From NCBI GenBank assembly GCA_025458665.1, contig JALOSG010000141.1:1-6893 (forward strand): DNA of 6,893 nt. The letters are read 5' to 3'. Shown here in pieces: positions 5,012 through 6,893 of the stretch (positions are counted from its first letter, which is position 1; every line of letters starts with the position of its first letter). This DNA is from Serpentinimonas sp. (GTDB lineage Bacteria > Pseudomonadota > Gammaproteobacteria > Burkholderiales > Burkholderiaceae_C). The notes beneath the pieces are model-generated. The model was not told where the DNA came from, did not search any database, and saw nothing but the letters and a program-made list of their open reading frames with translations. Both the position numbers and the translations under genes were made by a program.

Positions 5012-6893
5012 CGAAAGACCCTGGTACGGGCCAGGCCAAGGGCGCTGCTGCGGGGTATTTCACCCACATGTCGCTGGCCACCCGCATTGTGTGGGTGGTC
5101 TTGCTGCTCCTGCTGGTGGTACAGATTGCGGGCTTCTCGGTGGTGCGCGCCACCGTAGAACGGCAAGCCCTTGCCGAAATCGAGAGCAACCTCCAGGTGG
5201 GTGAGCGGGTGTGGCGGCGGCTGCTGGACCAGAATGCCCAGCGGCTGCGGGAGGCTGCCGTGGTGCTGGCGGCAGATTTCGGCTTCCGGGCCGCTATTGC
5301 CACCGCCGACCGCGAGACCATAGGGTCTGCCCTGGAAAACAGCGGCGGGCGCATCGGTGCAGGGGTGACTGCCTTGTTCGATCCAGCCTTCCAGCTCATC
5401 AGCGCCAGCGGCACCGAGGGGGCGGACACCATGACCAGCGAGGTCTTGCAAGGCGTGGCATCCGGTTTGTCCCAAGACGAAGGAAACGGTCGCATCGGTC
5501 TGGTTCAAGGCCGGCCTTACCAGTTCATCATGGTGCCGGTGCGCGCACCGCGCACTGTAGCGTTCGTGCTCATGGGCTTCCCGTTGACGCAGGCCCTGAC
5601 AGAGGATTTCTTCCGGCTCTCCTCGGTGCATGCGGCGGTGCTGGTCACCGGCCCCCGTCAGGACAAAGCCCTCAGCGTCAGCACACTGCCGCAGTACGAG
5701 CAGCGCCTGCTCGCAGCCGCGGCCGAGAACCAGCCCCGCGTCACGCTCGAGCAAGGTGTCTATGCGGTGCGCTACGCGGTGCTGGACTCGCTCGGCGGGG
5801 AGGTCAGGACGCTGCTGCTGCGCTCCATGACCGATGCCACTGCGCCGTTCCTGGAGTTGCAATGGCGGCTCGGCCTCATCACAGTGGGAGGCCTGCTGCT
5901 GTTCGGGCTGGGCAGCTACATGGCGGCGCGGCGCGTTACCCAACCGCTGCAAGACCTGACCCGTGCCACAGAATCCCTCAAGCAGGGCGAGTTCGAGGTG
6001 GACGTGGCTGGCATGGATCGAGGCGACGAGGTGGGGCAGCTGGCGCGCGGATTCGACCAGATGCGCACCAGCATTGCCGCGCAGCGTCACGAGATTTTGC
6101 AGTTGGCCTACTGGGACCGGCTCACCGGATTGCCCAACCGCGAAAGCTTTCGCAGCCACCTGAGTGCGGCCATCGACGGGAGCAAGAGCGTGCCCAAGCC
6201 GTTGGTGGTCATCACTCTCAATCTGGACCGTTTCAAGCATGTGAACGATGTGCTGGGTTATGCCTTTGGCGACGAATTGCTCAGGGCCGTGGCTGGCCGC
6301 CTGAAAGACCAGGTACACCGCGAAGGGGACTTTGTAGCGCGCCTGGGTGGCGACGAGTTCGCCATCCTGCTCACCCGCACCAACGCGGAGGGCGCGCTGC
6401 AACTCACCCAGCGCATCACCCGTGCCTTCGAGGTGCCGCTGGCGTTCGAGGAGCAGACGGTGGACATCAGCGCCAGCATGGGTATGGCCTGCTGGCCCGA
6501 CCATGCCGAAGGCCCCGACGAGCTGATGAGCCGTTCGGAGATTGCCATGCACGCGGCCAAGACCAAGACTGCGGGCGTGCTCCTCTACAGCCCCGCCCTG
6601 GATTCTTCCAGCTCGCAAAACCTGTCGTTGCTCACCGACCTTCGGCAGGCGTTGCAGCAGGGCGAATTGCGCCTGTTCCTGCAACCCAAGCTAGACACCG
6701 TCAGCCGCCGTGTGGTCGCTGCGGAGGCATTGGTGCGTTGGCAGCACCCCGAGCGCGGGCTGGTGCCGCCCATGCAGTTCATCCCGTTTGCCGAACAAAC
6801 CGGCTTCGTGCGCCAGCTCACACTCTGGATGTTCGAGGAAGCTTCGCGTCTGTGGCGCGACCTGCAGCCCGCCGATGGCTCGCACCTGCGCAT
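5008..6893 (+). CDS. Membrane-bound diguanylate cyclase/phosphodiesterase (sensor-HAMP-GGDEF-EAL), 3' end missing
   Basis: An inner-membrane c-di-GMP enzyme; 628 complete codons are visible and the frame is open at the window edge. A first membrane helix (about 26-47) is followed by a periplasmic region of about 235 residues that resembles a double-Cache or dCache_3-type sensor, including AADFGFRAAIATADRETIGSAL and a FDPAFQLISASG strand pair. The second helix is at about 286-306 and a HAMP linker (RVTQPLQDLTRATESL, then DEVGQLARGFDQM) at about 309-360. The GGDEF domain starts at AYWDRLTGLPNR (367-378), has the LNLDRFKHVND metal/substrate segment and an intact RLGGDEF (445-451). An RxxD inhibitory site (REGD, 438-441) is five residues before GGDEF. 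The EAL domain begins at FLQPKLD (557-563) and has AEALVRWQHPERG (572-584) and FIPFAEQTG; the remaining catalytic residues lie beyond the window. Both activities look possible, and which dominates cannot be told. The upstream cupredoxin is the most likely partner of the periplasmic sensor. Confidence 0.93.
   Translation, partial: MTKDPGTGQAKGAAAGYFTHMSLATRIVWVVLLLLLVVQIAGFSVVRATVERQALAEIESNLQVGERVWRRLLDQNAQRLREAAVVLAADFGFRAAIATADRETIGSALENSGGRIGAGVTALFDPAFQLISASGTEGADTMTSEVLQGVASGLSQDEGNGRIGLVQGRPYQFIMVPVRAPRTVAFVLMGFPLTQALTEDFFRLSSVHAAVLVTGPRQDKALSVSTLPQYEQRLLAAAAENQPRVTLEQGVYAVRYAVLDSLGGEVRTLLLRSMTDATAPFLELQWRLGLITVGGLLLFGLGSYMAARRVTQPLQDLTRATESLKQGEFEVDVAGMDRGDEVGQLARGFDQMRTSIAAQRHEILQLAYWDRLTGLPNRESFRSHLSAAIDGSKSVPKPLVVITLNLDRFKHVNDVLGYAFGDELLRAVAGRLKDQVHREGDFVARLGGDEFAILLTRTNAEGALQLTQRITRAFEVPLAFEEQTVDISASMGMACWPDHAEGPDELMSRSEIAMHAAKTKTAGVLLYSPALDSSSSQNLSLLTDLRQALQQGELRLFLQPKLDTVSRRVVAAEALVRWQHPERGLVPPMQFIPFAEQTGFVRQLTLWMFEEASRLWRDLQPADGSHLR

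Noticed and set aside
4888..6684. Long minus-strand open frame (598 codons) opposite the cupredoxin and GGDEF-EAL genes
   Set aside because: The opposite strand has intact GGDEF and EAL motifs and a signal peptide. This frame is rich in Gln, His, Arg and Gly, spans two real genes, and has no domain signature.
1..6893. CRISPR arrays, tRNA or rRNA genes, insertion sequences, attachment sites
   Set aside because: No regularly spaced repeats, cloverleaf-type sequence, transposase motif or terminal inverted repeats were seen on reading the window.

Overview
The window is GC-rich, has no RNA gene or mobile element that I can see, and is densely coding. Codon use, protein flavour and gene order suggest a betaproteobacterium of the order Burkholderiales, most like Comamonadaceae. 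That placement is inferred from general recognition, not from a database match.

Left half (1-3306): two divergent transcription units. On the minus strand an AMP-forming long-chain-type acyl-CoA ligase (456-2402) is followed after about 48 bases by the start of a LivG-type ABC transporter ATPase (407 down to the window edge). The rest of a branched-chain-amino-acid-type (HAAT) transporter probably lies just outside the window. On the plus strand, divergent from the ligase, is a Crp/Fnr-superfamily regulator (2584-3306). The 181-base gap between them holds several dyad-symmetric elements, one with the geometry of a Crp-family operator. The likely logic is that the regulator controls uptake and CoA activation of a carboxylic acid, with the dyads as switch.

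Right half (3428-6893): three plus-strand genes that look like one operon. They encode a DUF4394 lipoprotein, a secreted cupredoxin-like protein with an apparent type 1 copper ligand set (His, Cys-x-x-His-x-x-Met), and a membrane-bound GGDEF-EAL protein with a large periplasmic sensor region. The last gene runs off the window edge. The cupredoxin stop codon overlaps the GGDEF-EAL start codon by four bases. I infer an envelope-sensing c-di-GMP module in which the cupredoxin may report copper or redox state to the sensor. This is the most interesting part of the window.

Several very long open frames lie opposite the real genes. They are composition-driven shadows and are not annotated.
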